Under the pieces are notes generated by a model. The model was not told the origin of the DNA. It worked only from the letters and a program-made list of their open reading frames with translations, and did no database searches. The translations under genes and the position numbers were made by a program. From the NCBI GenBank assembly GCA_963771655.1, contig CAVYUG010000009.1, forward strand, positions 310,001-374,000: a stretch of 64,000 bases of DNA, given 5' to 3'. This DNA comes from JAWVFM01 sp963771655 (GTDB lineage: Bacteria > Actinomycetota > Thermoleophilia > Solirubrobacterales > 70-9). This document shows positions 16,955 to 25,004 of the stretch, piece after piece (position 1 is the stretch's first letter; each line of letters begins with the position of its first letter).

Positions 16955-17722
16955 CTTGAAGAGCGTCTTTCGCAGGCTCGGCTCCGCGAAGCGCGCCCGC
17001 CACTGCTTGATCGTCTCGATGTAGTCGAGTCGGCCGCTCGTCGACTCGACGAGCCGGAAGTGGGGCTCGGCGCACTGCACGACCTGCTCGGAGCCGAAGG
17101 GCAGGAACGACCCCGGGAACTGGTGCTGCATGAGCGCGACGTACCAGGCGTCGGAGTCGCGGGGAGCCTCGATCGAGACCTCGTCGATCGGGATCATGTT
17201 GCGGCCGAAGACCATCGTCTGGAGGTACAGCCGGCCGTTGTCGGGCAGGAGGTCGGCGATCCGCGCGAAGAGGTCGTTGTAGACCTCTTCCTGGCGGCCG
17301 GCCTCGAAGTCCTCGGGTGAGCAGAAGTGCTCGAAGGCACCAAGGCTCGCGACCGCGTCGAACCCGCCGAAGCTCTCGCGAGTCACCTTCCTCCCGTCCT
17401 CGAGACGGGCGTCGAGCCCGTGCCGCCGGCAGGCCTCCGCCTGCGCGGAGGAGAGCGTGACCCCCACCCCCCTTCCCCCCCGCTGGCGGATATACGCAAG
17501 CAGGGGGCCCCATCCACACCCGAGGTCGAGGACCCGCCGGTCGGGGCCGATGCCGATCTGCTCGGCGACGTACTCGTGCTTTCGCCGCTGGGCCTCCTCG
17601 AGCGTGAGGCTGAAGTCGCCGTCGTACTTCGCGCCGCTGAAGTCGGCGAGCTCGCCGAGGCTCAGCCGGAAGATCCGGTCGATGAGCGAGTAGGTGAACT
17701 CGAGGTCGGCTCGGTCAGCCAT
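16823..17722 (-). CDS. Cyclopropane-fatty-acyl-phospholipid synthase-like SAM methyltransferase
   Basis: 299 residues. SAM-binding motif I is VLDLGCGWGP (about 66-75), followed by GVGVTLSSAQ and the GAFEHF motif, all characteristic of the CFA synthase/mycolate methyltransferase family. It is shorter than E. coli Cfa (no N-terminal accessory domain), matching the mycobacterial-type single-domain enzymes. Likely reaction: methylene or methyl transfer from SAM to an unsaturated acyl chain in the membrane. The 3' end overlaps the GGDEF-EAL gene by about 130 bases. Confidence 0.88.
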   Translation of the reverse strand: MADRADLEFTYSLIDRIFRLSLGELADFSGAKYDGDFSLTLEEAQRRKHEYVAEQIGIGPDRRVLDLGCGWGPLLAYIRQRGGRGVGVTLSSAQAEACRRHGLDARLEDGRKVTRESFGGFDAVASLGAFEHFCSPEDFEAGRQEEVYNDLFARIADLLPDNGRLYLQTMVFGRNMIPIDEVSIEAPRDSDAWYVALMQHQFPGSFLPFGSEQVVQCAEPHFRLVESTSGRLDYIETIKQWRARFAEPSLRKTLFKLRLVPRWLTSSDFRLAFTSGVSANSVCFERELLDHFRLVFEKA

Positions 17723-17776
17723 GCGGCGCGCGAGGTTAGCTGGCGAGCGCCGGTGCGGGCGCCCGGCCTGGCCAAC

Positions 17777-17983
17777 TCAGCTCGACTTCTTGCCGCCCTC
17801 TCGGCCCGCGGCGCGCTTCTGCGACTTGCTGCCGCCGCTTCCCTTGCCGCTCTTCTTTCCGCCCTTGCTCGACGAGTCCGGCGAGTTGGCGATCGATGCG
17901 GCGCGCTGCTTGCTCATGCCCTTCTTGCGAAGGCCCTCGTACTGCTTGTCGTTCTTGACGCTCGATCCGTGGTCCTTGGCCAC
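17777..17983 (-). CDS. Small basic DUF7218-like protein
   Basis: 68 residues from GTG 17983 with AGGAGG upstream. The N-terminal half reads HGSSVKNDKQYEGLRKKG then SKQRAASIANSP, a short conserved helix-hairpin pattern widespread in actinobacteria and proteobacteria. The C-terminal half is a Lys/Gly/Ser tail (KSGKGSGGSKSQKRAAGREG), likely nucleic-acid binding. Function unknown. It diverges from recQ. Confidence 0.75.
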   Translation of the reverse strand: MAKDHGSSVKNDKQYEGLRKKGMSKQRAASIANSPDSSSKGGKKSGKGSGGSKSQKRAAGREGGKKSS

Positions 17984-18083
17984 TGTCACACCTCCTCTCT
18001 CGCCAGGTTGAACTACCCCGCCCCCCGGCACCGAAAAACGCACCGGGCGCGGCAACGGCCGAAGGGGTTCGTAGGCTCAGACG

Positions 18084-19922
18084 GTGAGCGCGCTTGAGCA
18101 GACCGAGGCGCAGCTGGCGCTGCAGGGCCTCGACCCCGTGCCGGCGCCGGCCGAGCCGGCCCACGAACGCGTCTACGAGGGTCCGCCCGATCCCGACGCG
18201 CTCCTGCGCCACGTTGGCCTCGAGCGCTTTCGGCCCGGCCAGCGCGAGGCCGCCGCGGCCGCGCTCGCGGGGCGGGATTCGCTCGTCGTCATGCCCACCG
18301 GCGGCGGGAAGAGCCTCTGCTACCAGCTTCCGGGCCTCGCCTCGGCCGACCTTACGATCGTCGTCAGCCCCCTGATCGCGCTGATGGCGGACCAATGGAA
18401 GAAGCTCGCCGGCGCGGGGCATCCGGTCGCAATGCTCGCGTCAGGCCTCGGCGCCGAGGAGACGGCCAACTCCCTTCGGCGAGTCCGCGACGGGAGCGCC
18501 CGCGTCGTCTACTGCTCGCCGGAGCGCTTCGGGTCGAGGACGTTTCTCGACGCGCTCGCCCACCGGCGCACCGACCTCTTCGCCGTCGACGAGGCGCACT
18601 GCCTCTCGGAGTGGGGGCACGACTTCCGTCCCGACTACCTGCGGCTGCCGCGCGCGATCGAGCGCCTCGGCAGGCCCGCTGTGATGGCGTGCACGGCGAC
18701 CGCGACGCCGGACGTCGCGGAGGAGATCGCGCGGCGCCTCGGCCTGCGCGACCCGCTCGCGATCCGCTCCGGCTTCGACCGCCCGAACCTCTCGTTCGAC
18801 ATCGTGCGCTTCGAGGGCGAGGGCTCGAAGGCGCGCAAGCTCGCGCTGCTCGAGGCCGGCTTGCGCGACTCCGCGAACCGGCCGGCCATCGTCTACTGCG
18901 GAACGCGCCGCGACACCGACGAGGTCGCCGGGCTCATTCGCGAGGACGGGCAGGACGCTGTCGCGTATCACGCCGGCCTGCCCGCAGACGAGCGGGCGGC
19001 CGCGCAACATCGGTTCATGGACGGCGACGCCGACGTCGTCGTGGCCACTAACGCGTTCGGGATGGGCGTCGACAAGGCGAACGTCCGCTCCGTCTGGCAC
19101 TGGGCGATCCCCACGAGCGTCGAGGCCTACTACCAGGAGGCCGGCCGAGCCGGTCGAGATGGTGACGCCGCGCGCGCAGTTCTCCTCGCGGGACGCGCCG
19201 ACCTGAGCCGCCTCGTCCATTTCAACCAGCTGCGCTCGATGGACGCCGACCAGGTCGCGGCATACCTCGACGGCCTTCGCCCCTCCGCGGGGCCCGAGGA
19301 GGCTCTCGTGATCGACAACCCGCGCGACGAGAAGGACCGGGTCCGTCTTGCAATCGCCGAGCGGGCCGGGGCATGTTCCGTCGAGCCGGCGCCCGGCGGT
19401 CGCCTCGAGGTGGCGCTCACGGGCGCGCTCGACCCGGTTCGAGCCGAGCGCGAGTGCCGGGTGGCGCGGGATCGCGGCTGGCGCGCCTACCGCGCGGTCA
19501 AGGCGTTCGCGTCCGCTGACGCGTGCCGCAGGCGGATGCTCCTGGACCACTTCGGCGATTCTTCCCCGACCGCGCCGAGCGGCCGCTGCTGCGACTTCTG
19601 CGAGCCGTCCGGGTGGCTTCCCGATCCCGACTCCCTGCCGGTCCGCCGCCGTGCCCGCGCCGGCTCGAAACCCGCCGCGCCGGTCGAGCTCGACGGCGCC
19701 GACGCGCCGCTCTTCGAGCGGCTGCGCGCCTGGCGGCGGGATGCGGCCGCCGGCAAGCCCGCCTACACCGTGGCCCACGACGCGACCCTGCGGGCGATCG
19801 CCACGGCGCGCCCCGCCAGCGCGGAGGCGCTTGCAGGGATCCGCGGCATCGGCCCGGCCTTCGTCTCACGCCACGCGCGGGACGTGCTCGGCATCGTCGC
19901 GGCGGATCGCCGCGCCGCCTGA
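18084..19922 (+). CDS. recQ: RecQ-family ATP-dependent DNA helicase
   Basis: 612 residues from GTG 18084. Helicase motifs: FRPGQREAAAAAL (motif 0), MPTGGGKSLCYQ (I), VDEAHCLSEWGHDFRPDY (II and aromatic-rich loop), TATATP (III), VYCGTRRDTDE (IV), VATNAFGMGVDKANVR (V), QEAGRAGRDG (VI). The RQC zinc site is visible as CRRRMLLDHFG...CCDFC. The last 90 residues form an HRDC-like domain (LFERLRAWRRDAAAGKPAYTV), ending ALAGIRGIGPAF. Role: unwinding of recombination and replication-fork intermediates. Confidence 0.93.
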   Translation: MSALEQTEAQLALQGLDPVPAPAEPAHERVYEGPPDPDALLRHVGLERFRPGQREAAAAALAGRDSLVVMPTGGGKSLCYQLPGLASADLTIVVSPLIALMADQWKKLAGAGHPVAMLASGLGAEETANSLRRVRDGSARVVYCSPERFGSRTFLDALAHRRTDLFAVDEAHCLSEWGHDFRPDYLRLPRAIERLGRPAVMACTATATPDVAEEIARRLGLRDPLAIRSGFDRPNLSFDIVRFEGEGSKARKLALLEAGLRDSANRPAIVYCGTRRDTDEVAGLIREDGQDAVAYHAGLPADERAAAQHRFMDGDADVVVATNAFGMGVDKANVRSVWHWAIPTSVEAYYQEAGRAGRDGDAARAVLLAGRADLSRLVHFNQLRSMDADQVAAYLDGLRPSAGPEEALVIDNPRDEKDRVRLAIAERAGACSVEPAPGGRLEVALTGALDPVRAERECRVARDRGWRAYRAVKAFASADACRRRMLLDHFGDSSPTAPSGRCCDFCEPSGWLPDPDSLPVRRRARAGSKPAAPVELDGADAPLFERLRAWRRDAAAGKPAYTVAHDATLRAIATARPASAEALAGIRGIGPAFVSRHARDVLGIVAADRRAA

Positions 19923-19973
19923 GCGGCTGAAGCACCCCTGGATCGGCGATCCGCGATGGGTTAGGGTCGCTCC

Positions 19974-20480
19974 ATGGGAGGACGAGCGCTTGCTGCGGTC
20001 GTGGCCCTGGCTGCCTTCGCGATCGCCGGCTGCGGCGGCGGAGGCGACACCACGACCATCATCGAGACGACGGGAACCACCAGCGCGACGAGCGCGAGTA
20101 CGAGCGGCGGCGGCGCCGAGGATGAGGTGAACGCGGCAATCGACGCTGCGCGCCAGGCGGCGCTTTCCGGCGACGCCGCAGGCTTCTGCGGCTACCTCTC
20201 GGCGAACGTCATCAGCCAGCTGGAGGCGAACGACGACATCAACTCCGTCGTTCCCACCTGCGAGAAGCTCGTCGACGCGAACGCTCCGAGCATGGAGGAG
20301 ATCGCCGGGCCCGAGCCGACGATCACCTCCGTCACCGTCAACGGCACCAAGGCCACGGTCACCGGCGAGCTGGGTGGAAGCGGGCAGCGCCGCTTCGTCG
20401 CCCTCGGCAAGCCGCTCACCATCGCGCTCGTGATGGAGGACGGACAGTGGAAGCTGGCGACCTTGCCGCCAATCGGATGA
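19974..20480 (+). CDS. Lipoprotein of unknown function
   Basis: 168 residues. Lipoprotein signal with lipobox AIAGC, then a Gly and Thr/Ser-rich spacer. The remaining 110 residues look like a small alpha/beta cone (NTF2-like or DUF4878-type) domain: an N-terminal helix with two Cys (FCGYLS and PTCEKL), then beta strands (ITSVTVNGTKATVTGELG and FVALGKPLTIALVMEDGQWKL). Found at the cell surface; no partner is evident. Confidence 0.7.
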   Translation: MGGRALAAVVALAAFAIAGCGGGGDTTTIIETTGTTSATSASTSGGGAEDEVNAAIDAARQAALSGDAAGFCGYLSANVISQLEANDDINSVVPTCEKLVDANAPSMEEIAGPEPTITSVTVNGTKATVTGELGGSGQRRFVALGKPLTIALVMEDGQWKLATLPPIG

Positions 20481-20496
20481 GCCGCGACCCCCGCGA

Positions 20497-21399
20497 GTGA
20501 AGGTCCTCGTCACCGGCGCGAGCGGCTTCCTCGGAGGCGTTCTGTGCACCGAGCTCGCAGGGCGCGGGCACGACGTCGGAGCGCTCGTCCGCCGAGAGGG
20601 CTCGGCGCCATCGGGGACGAAGCCGGTGCCGGGTGACCTGACCGATCCCGACTCGCTGGAGCGCGCGATCGCGAACACCGGGCCGGAGTGCGTGTTCCAC
20701 CTCGCCGCCGAGATCGCGTCGCAGCGCGATGCCGCGCGGATCCACGAGGTGAACGTGGAGGGAACCGGGCGCCTCATCGAGGCCTGCGAGGCCGCCGGCG
20801 TGCGGCGGATCGTGTTCACCTCGACGGTCGTGACCGGCGATGCCCGGGGCGAGGTGCTCGACGAGGAGTCCACGCTGCCCGTCGAGACCGAGTACGGCCG
20901 CTCGAAGCAGGAGGGCGAGCGGCTCCTGCGCGAGTCCTCGGTCGAGCACGTGATCATCCGGCCGAGCCACGTCTACGGCCCCGGCGGCTGGTTCGTGGAG
21001 GAATTCGTGACCCGGCTGCGGCAGCCGGGCCGGTTCGCCGTGATCGGATCGGGCGAGAACTGGTGGGACGTCGTGCGGGCGGAGGATGTCGCCGCCGCGT
21101 GCGCCGCCGCCGCCGAGCGCGCCGCGCCGGGCGCCCTGTTCCACGTCGTCGACGACGAGCCGGTCCGCTTCTACGACTTCGTGGCGCTCACCGCCGAGGC
21201 GCTCGGCACCGGTCCACCGCGTCGCGTGCCGGTCTGGCTCGCACGCCTCGCCGCCGGCGGCGACCCCGTGCGTGCGGTCACGCGATCGGCGAAGAGCTCG
21301 AACGCCAGGATCAAGTCCGAGCTCGGCTGGGAACCGCGGTTCCCGACGGCCCGCGACGGCGTGCCCGACGCCGTGGAGCGCCTGAGCGACGCCTCGTAG
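20497..21399 (+). CDS. NAD(P)-dependent epimerase/dehydratase (extended SDR)
   Basis: 300 residues from GTG 20497. N-terminal nucleotide-binding motif TGASGFLGG, HLAAEIAS after strand 4, FTSTVV then YGRSK providing the catalytic Tyr and Lys, and IIRPSHVYGPGG near the substrate pocket. This is the extended SDR fold of nucleotide-sugar epimerases and 3-beta-HSD/dihydroflavonol reductase relatives. Substrate not identifiable. It ends 35 bases before the dinB start. Confidence 0.85.
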   Translation: MKVLVTGASGFLGGVLCTELAGRGHDVGALVRREGSAPSGTKPVPGDLTDPDSLERAIANTGPECVFHLAAEIASQRDAARIHEVNVEGTGRLIEACEAAGVRRIVFTSTVVTGDARGEVLDEESTLPVETEYGRSKQEGERLLRESSVEHVIIRPSHVYGPGGWFVEEFVTRLRQPGRFAVIGSGENWWDVVRAEDVAAACAAAAERAAPGALFHVVDDEPVRFYDFVALTAEALGTGPPRRVPVWLARLAAGGDPVRAVTRSAKSSNARIKSELGWEPRFPTARDGVPDAVERLSDAS

Positions 21400-21421
21400 C
21401 GGATTCCGTCGTCTGGGTTTG

Positions 21422-21435
21422 CGAACGTTTGTTCG
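21422..21435 (+). promoter_or_regulatory. LexA (SOS) box overlapping the dinB start
   Basis: CGAACGTTTGTTCG, an inverted-repeat Cheo-type box (GAAC-N4-GTTC) as used by LexA in Gram-positive bacteria. The last G is also the first base of the GTG start of dinB, so bound LexA would cover the initiation region. Indicates damage-inducible expression. Confidence 0.8.
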
Positions 21436-22628
21436 TGACCCGCGACGATGCGACGATCCTCCATGCCGACCTCGACGCCTTCTACGCCTCGGTCGAGCAG
21501 CGCGACCAGCCCGGCCTTCGCGGGCGCCCCGTGATCGTGGGCGCGGGCGTGGTCCTCGCGGCGAGCTACGAGGCAAAGGCGCGCGGGGTCCGCACGGCGA
21601 TGGGCGGGCCGCAGGCCCGGCGACTGTGCCCACGGGCCGCTGTGGTCCGGCCACGCATGTCGGCGTACTCCGAGGCAAGCAAGGCGGTGTTCGCCGTTTT
21701 CGCCGACACCACCCCGCTCGTCGAGGGCCTCTCGATCGACGAGGCGTTCCTCGATGTGCGCGGCCTCGAGGAGATCTTCGGATCGCCGCGGGAGATCGCC
21801 GCGCGCCTCCGCGGCCGGGTCCGCGACGAGGTCGGGCTTCCGATCACGGTCGGGATCGCCCGCACGAAGTTCCTCGCCAAGGTGGCGAGCGCGGTCGCGA
21901 AGCCCGACGGGCTGCTCGTCGTGCCGCCGGGGGAGGAGCTCGCCTTCCTCCACCCCCTCCCGATCGAACGCCTCTGGGGCGTCGGCCCGGTCACCGCCGA
22001 GAAGCTTCGGGCGCTCGGACTGCGGAGAGTCGGCGAGGTGGCCGCGCTGTCGGAGGACACCCTCGTCGCCGTGCTGGGCGCCGCGTCGGGGCGCCACCTT
22101 CACGCCCTCGCTCACAATCGTGACCCGCGCCGGGTTCGCGGCGGCCGGCGACGGCGCTCCATGGGGGCCCAGCGGGCCCTCGGGCGCTCGCCGCGGCCCT
22201 CGGGGTTCCTCGAGTCGGTCCTGATCGGGCTGGTCGACCGCCTGGCGCGCCGCCTGCGGGGCGCCAGGCGAACCTGCCGGACGGTGACACTGCGCCTGCG
22301 CTTCGGCGACTACTCCCGCGCCACGCGGTCGCAGACCCTCCCTGAGGCGACTGTGCAAACGCAGGCCATCCTCACCGTCGCCCGCGGCCTCCTGCTCGCG
22401 GCCACGCCGATGATCGAGCGCCGCGGCATCACCCTCCTCGGAGTGTCGCTGGGCAACCTCTTCGACGACGACGCCACCCAGCTCGCGCTCCCCCTCGACC
22501 GCAGAGGCCGCGGCGGCCTCGACGCCGCCCTCGACGACATCCGCGACCGCTACGGGTCGAGCGCGATCACCCGCGCGGCGCTGGTCGGCCGCGAGCAGGG
22601 CCCGACCGCGCCGCTCCTCCCCGACTAG
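21435..22628 (+). CDS. dinB: DNA polymerase IV (Y-family)
   Basis: 397 residues from GTG 21435; TTG 21429 is an alternative. Y-family catalytic motifs: HADLDAFYASVEQ (first metal-binding Asp), then LSIDEAFLDV (Asp-Glu pair), with the VGIART-KFLAK palm segment and the helix-hairpin-helix thumb (LWGVGPVTAEKLRALG). The little-finger domain is the C-terminal 110 residues. A C-terminal QLALPL pentapeptide-like stretch may be a clamp-binding motif. Role: translesion synthesis, fitting the LexA box at its start. Confidence 0.93.
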   Translation: MTRDDATILHADLDAFYASVEQRDQPGLRGRPVIVGAGVVLAASYEAKARGVRTAMGGPQARRLCPRAAVVRPRMSAYSEASKAVFAVFADTTPLVEGLSIDEAFLDVRGLEEIFGSPREIAARLRGRVRDEVGLPITVGIARTKFLAKVASAVAKPDGLLVVPPGEELAFLHPLPIERLWGVGPVTAEKLRALGLRRVGEVAALSEDTLVAVLGAASGRHLHALAHNRDPRRVRGGRRRRSMGAQRALGRSPRPSGFLESVLIGLVDRLARRLRGARRTCRTVTLRLRFGDYSRATRSQTLPEATVQTQAILTVARGLLLAATPMIERRGITLLGVSLGNLFDDDATQLALPLDRRGRGGLDAALDDIRDRYGSSAITRAALVGREQGPTAPLLPD

Positions 22629-22653
22629 GCGGTCGGCAATATGAGGCGCCGGA

Positions 22654-23229
22654 ATGCCTCAGCCGCTCGTCAATCACTCCCCGCTCGCGGGAGCGCTCTT
22701 CTACACGACCTTCGGTGTCTGGGTCGTCGGGGAGCTCGTGCTCCAGGTGCGCACTCGAGCGCCGGACGCGCCGGATCCGAGCCGGATCGGAATGGTCGTC
22801 GGCACCGGCGGGGGCGTCACCCTGGCCTACTTCCTGGCCGGCCGCTGGACGCTGCCTGGGCCGAGCTGGCTGCCGGTGGTCGTCGGGCTCTGCATCGCGT
22901 GGGCGGGCATGGCGCTGCGCGCCTGGTCGGTCCGAACCCTCGGCGAGTTCTTCACCGTCGACGTCACCGTCACGGAGAAGCAGCGCGTCGTCGATCGCGG
23001 TCCCTACGCGCGCCTTCGCCACCCGAGCTACACGGGGATGCTGATGGCGACGTTCGGATTCGGCATCGCCCTCGGCAGCTGGCTGAGCGCCGCAGCCGGG
23101 CTTCTTCTCCCGCTGGCGGCCATCGTGATCCGGATTCGCTACGAGGAGGCGATGCTCAGGCGGGAGCTCGGGGAACCCTACGCCGCATACGCGGGGCGAA
23201 CCGATCGCCTCGTGCCGGGCGTCTGGTGA
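22654..23229 (+). CDS. Isoprenylcysteine carboxyl methyltransferase (ICMT)-family membrane protein
   Basis: 191 residues, four to five membrane helices. The ICMT/PEMT signature is present in the C-terminal half: VVDRGPYARLRHPSYTGML, followed by a hydrophobic helix and then RIRYEEAMLRRELGEPYAAY, where the RxxxEE region binds SAM. Bacterial members methylate lipids or small molecules rather than prenylated proteins. Located 25 bases after dinB but unlikely to share its function. Confidence 0.85.
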   Translation: MPQPLVNHSPLAGALFYTTFGVWVVGELVLQVRTRAPDAPDPSRIGMVVGTGGGVTLAYFLAGRWTLPGPSWLPVVVGLCIAWAGMALRAWSVRTLGEFFTVDVTVTEKQRVVDRGPYARLRHPSYTGMLMATFGFGIALGSWLSAAAGLLLPLAAIVIRIRYEEAMLRRELGEPYAAYAGRTDRLVPGVW

Positions 23230-23285
23230 GCCTGCCTCGCTGGAGCCGTCCCGGGACGAAAGGCGCGGTCGAGCGCTCTCGAGCG

Positions 23286-23639
23286 CTATTCCGAAAGCCC
23301 GATCCGGCGATCGAAGCCGCCGGGGGCGTGGATGTTCAGCATCCGCACCGAGCTCGAGCCCTCGTTGCGAAACCCGTGCTCGATGCCCGGTGGCACCAGC
23401 ACGAACGTGCCCGGGCCCGCCGTCGCCTCCCCGTCGCCGAAGAAGAAGGTCAGCTCGCCCTCGAGGATGTAGAAGGCGTCGTCCTCCTGCTCGTGAACGT
23501 GCGCCTCGAGCTCGCGCCCGGCGACGATCTCGATGACCGAGAAGTTGAACCGCGGCGTGTCGGCCGTGCGGGCGAGGAACTCGACGTTTCCGAGCACGTG
23601 CCCCTCGCCCGGCTGGATCACGATCGGAGAGCGCGGCAT
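23286..23639 (-). CDS. Cupin-domain protein
   Basis: 117 residues, single cupin barrel. Motif 1 metal ligands are in AHVHEQEDDAFYILEGEL and motif 2 in PPGIEHGFRNEG, so a metal site with two or three His and a Glu is likely. A strong ribosome binding site (GAGGAGG) lies before the ATG, and the gene starts 11 bases after the upstream membrane-protein gene. Function unassigned. Confidence 0.85.
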   Translation of the reverse strand: MPRSPIVIQPGEGHVLGNVEFLARTADTPRFNFSVIEIVAGRELEAHVHEQEDDAFYILEGELTFFFGDGEATAGPGTFVLVPPGIEHGFRNEGSSSVRMLNIHAPGGFDRRIGLSE

Positions 23640-23650
23640 CGGCTTCCTCC

Positions 23651-24157
23651 TCAGCCGAAGAGCAGCCGGTCGGCGAGCGCCCTGCACTGCAGCATCGGAC
23701 GCGCGCGGAACCCCGCCTTCTCGACGCATGCGCGGACCCGCCGCGCCGCCGTTGACTTTCCCTGGCCCTCGAGGCTGTCGGCGTAGGAGACGCTGAAGCT
23801 CCGCGCGGACTGCACGCGCGTGATGATCGCGGAGGCCTCGGCCGAGCAATGCCGGAGCGGCCCGAGCGCGCGGCCGGCGCCGCGGACGCAGCGCCGGATC
23901 TCGCGCGAGGCCGCGAACCAGGGCTGCGACCCGGCGAGCACGCTCTGGGCGTAGCTCAGCGCGCGCTGACGTTCCCCGTCCGCCTGGGCACGGCGGGACG
24001 CGACCTGCTGCCGGCGCGACTGCTTCGCGGCGTCGTGCACGGCCTTCTCGGTCGTGTTCAGGATCGGCTTGACGATGAGGAAGTAGACCGCGGCGAGGAT
24101 CGCCACGGCCGAGACGACGCGGATGACCGCGGAGATGGCCGTCCCGGCGCCGAGCAT
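23651..24157 (-). CDS. Membrane-anchored protein of unknown function
   Basis: 168 residues. One N-terminal membrane helix (AVIRVVSAVAILAAVYFLIV) with a short outside tail, then a basic helical domain with four Cys (RRCVRG, RHCSAE, RACVEK, LQCRAL) that could form two disulfides if extracytoplasmic. The pattern of helix and Cys spacing is not one I recognise. It sits between the DUF899 gene and the cupin gene on the same strand. Confidence 0.6.
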   Translation of the reverse strand: MLGAGTAISAVIRVVSAVAILAAVYFLIVKPILNTTEKAVHDAAKQSRRQQVASRRAQADGERQRALSYAQSVLAGSQPWFAASREIRRCVRGAGRALGPLRHCSAEASAIITRVQSARSFSVSYADSLEGQGKSTAARRVRACVEKAGFRARPMLQCRALADRLLFG

Positions 24158-24200
24158 GGCGAGAGGGTACGCGCGCCGGCATGGAGCCGGCGGGCGCGCC

Positions 24201-24938
24201 TTAGTCCGGGTACTCGTCCTTGCGCCAGGAGCGTGGCTCGTCGGCCTGCGGACGCGGCGTCCGGTCGAGCAGGAAGTTGAAGTAAGGGGCGACGAACGGA
24301 TCGGGTGCCATCACCGTGTAGGTGTGGTAGACGGTGCCGTTCTCTCGCGCGAACGCGATCCAGCCCGGGCCCTCGCGCAGCCCATCCTTGAGCTCCGCCC
24401 CGACCTGGCCCGCCCACTCCTCGAGCCATTCGGGCGGGTCATCGATCATCGCCTTGACCTCGGGGATCTCTTGCGCCTGCTCCTCGGTCATCGCCAACTG
24501 GAAGTCGAACGGAAAGTCGCTTCCATAGGTCGACACGTACGGGAACTCCCAGCCCATCCGCTCCTTGTAGGCGGTGAGCTCGTCGATCGGCGCGCGCGAG
24601 AAACAGATGAGGGTCACGTCGCGATGGTTCAAGTGGATCAGGCTGCCGTCGAGGCCGTCGGCGAGGCTGGTGCACCCTGGGCAGGCACCCTTCGTGTAGT
24701 CGGGCCCGTACATGACGTTGTAGGCGAGGAGCTGCGAGCGGCCATCGAAGAGGTCCGCGAGGCTCTTCTTCCCCTCCGCCGTATCGAACTCGTACTCCTT
24801 CTCCACGGGCACCCAGGGCAGCTCGCGCCGCTTGCGGTTGATCTCCTGGCCCCGCTCAGCCTGCTCCGCTTCGAGCTTCGCGAGCTCGTCGCGCGCCGCG
24901 CGCCATTCCTCCGGGGTTCCGACCGTGTGCTCAGCCAT
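24201..24938 (-). CDS. DUF899 thioredoxin-like protein (copy 1)
   Basis: 245 residues from ATG 24938 with GAGGAGG upstream; the upstream in-frame start at 24971 is less likely. Family features: RKRRELPWVPVEKEYEF, LFDGRSQLLAYNVMYGPDY, a CPGC motif (GACPGCTSL) at the thioredoxin active-site position, and a C-terminal FNFLLDRTPR. The family has a thioredoxin-like fold and unproven redox function. A second copy lies at 33050-33778 next to a glyoxalase gene. Confidence 0.88.
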   Translation of the reverse strand: MAEHTVGTPEEWRAARDELAKLEAEQAERGQEINRKRRELPWVPVEKEYEFDTAEGKKSLADLFDGRSQLLAYNVMYGPDYTKGACPGCTSLADGLDGSLIHLNHRDVTLICFSRAPIDELTAYKERMGWEFPYVSTYGSDFPFDFQLAMTEEQAQEIPEVKAMIDDPPEWLEEWAGQVGAELKDGLREGPGWIAFARENGTVYHTYTVMAPDPFVAPYFNFLLDRTPRPQADEPRSWRKDEYPD

Positions 24939-25004
24939 CTCGTGGTCCTCCTCTGCTAGTTCGATCACCAATGAGACTTCCCGCAGCGCGGATTCTCATC
25001 GCTC

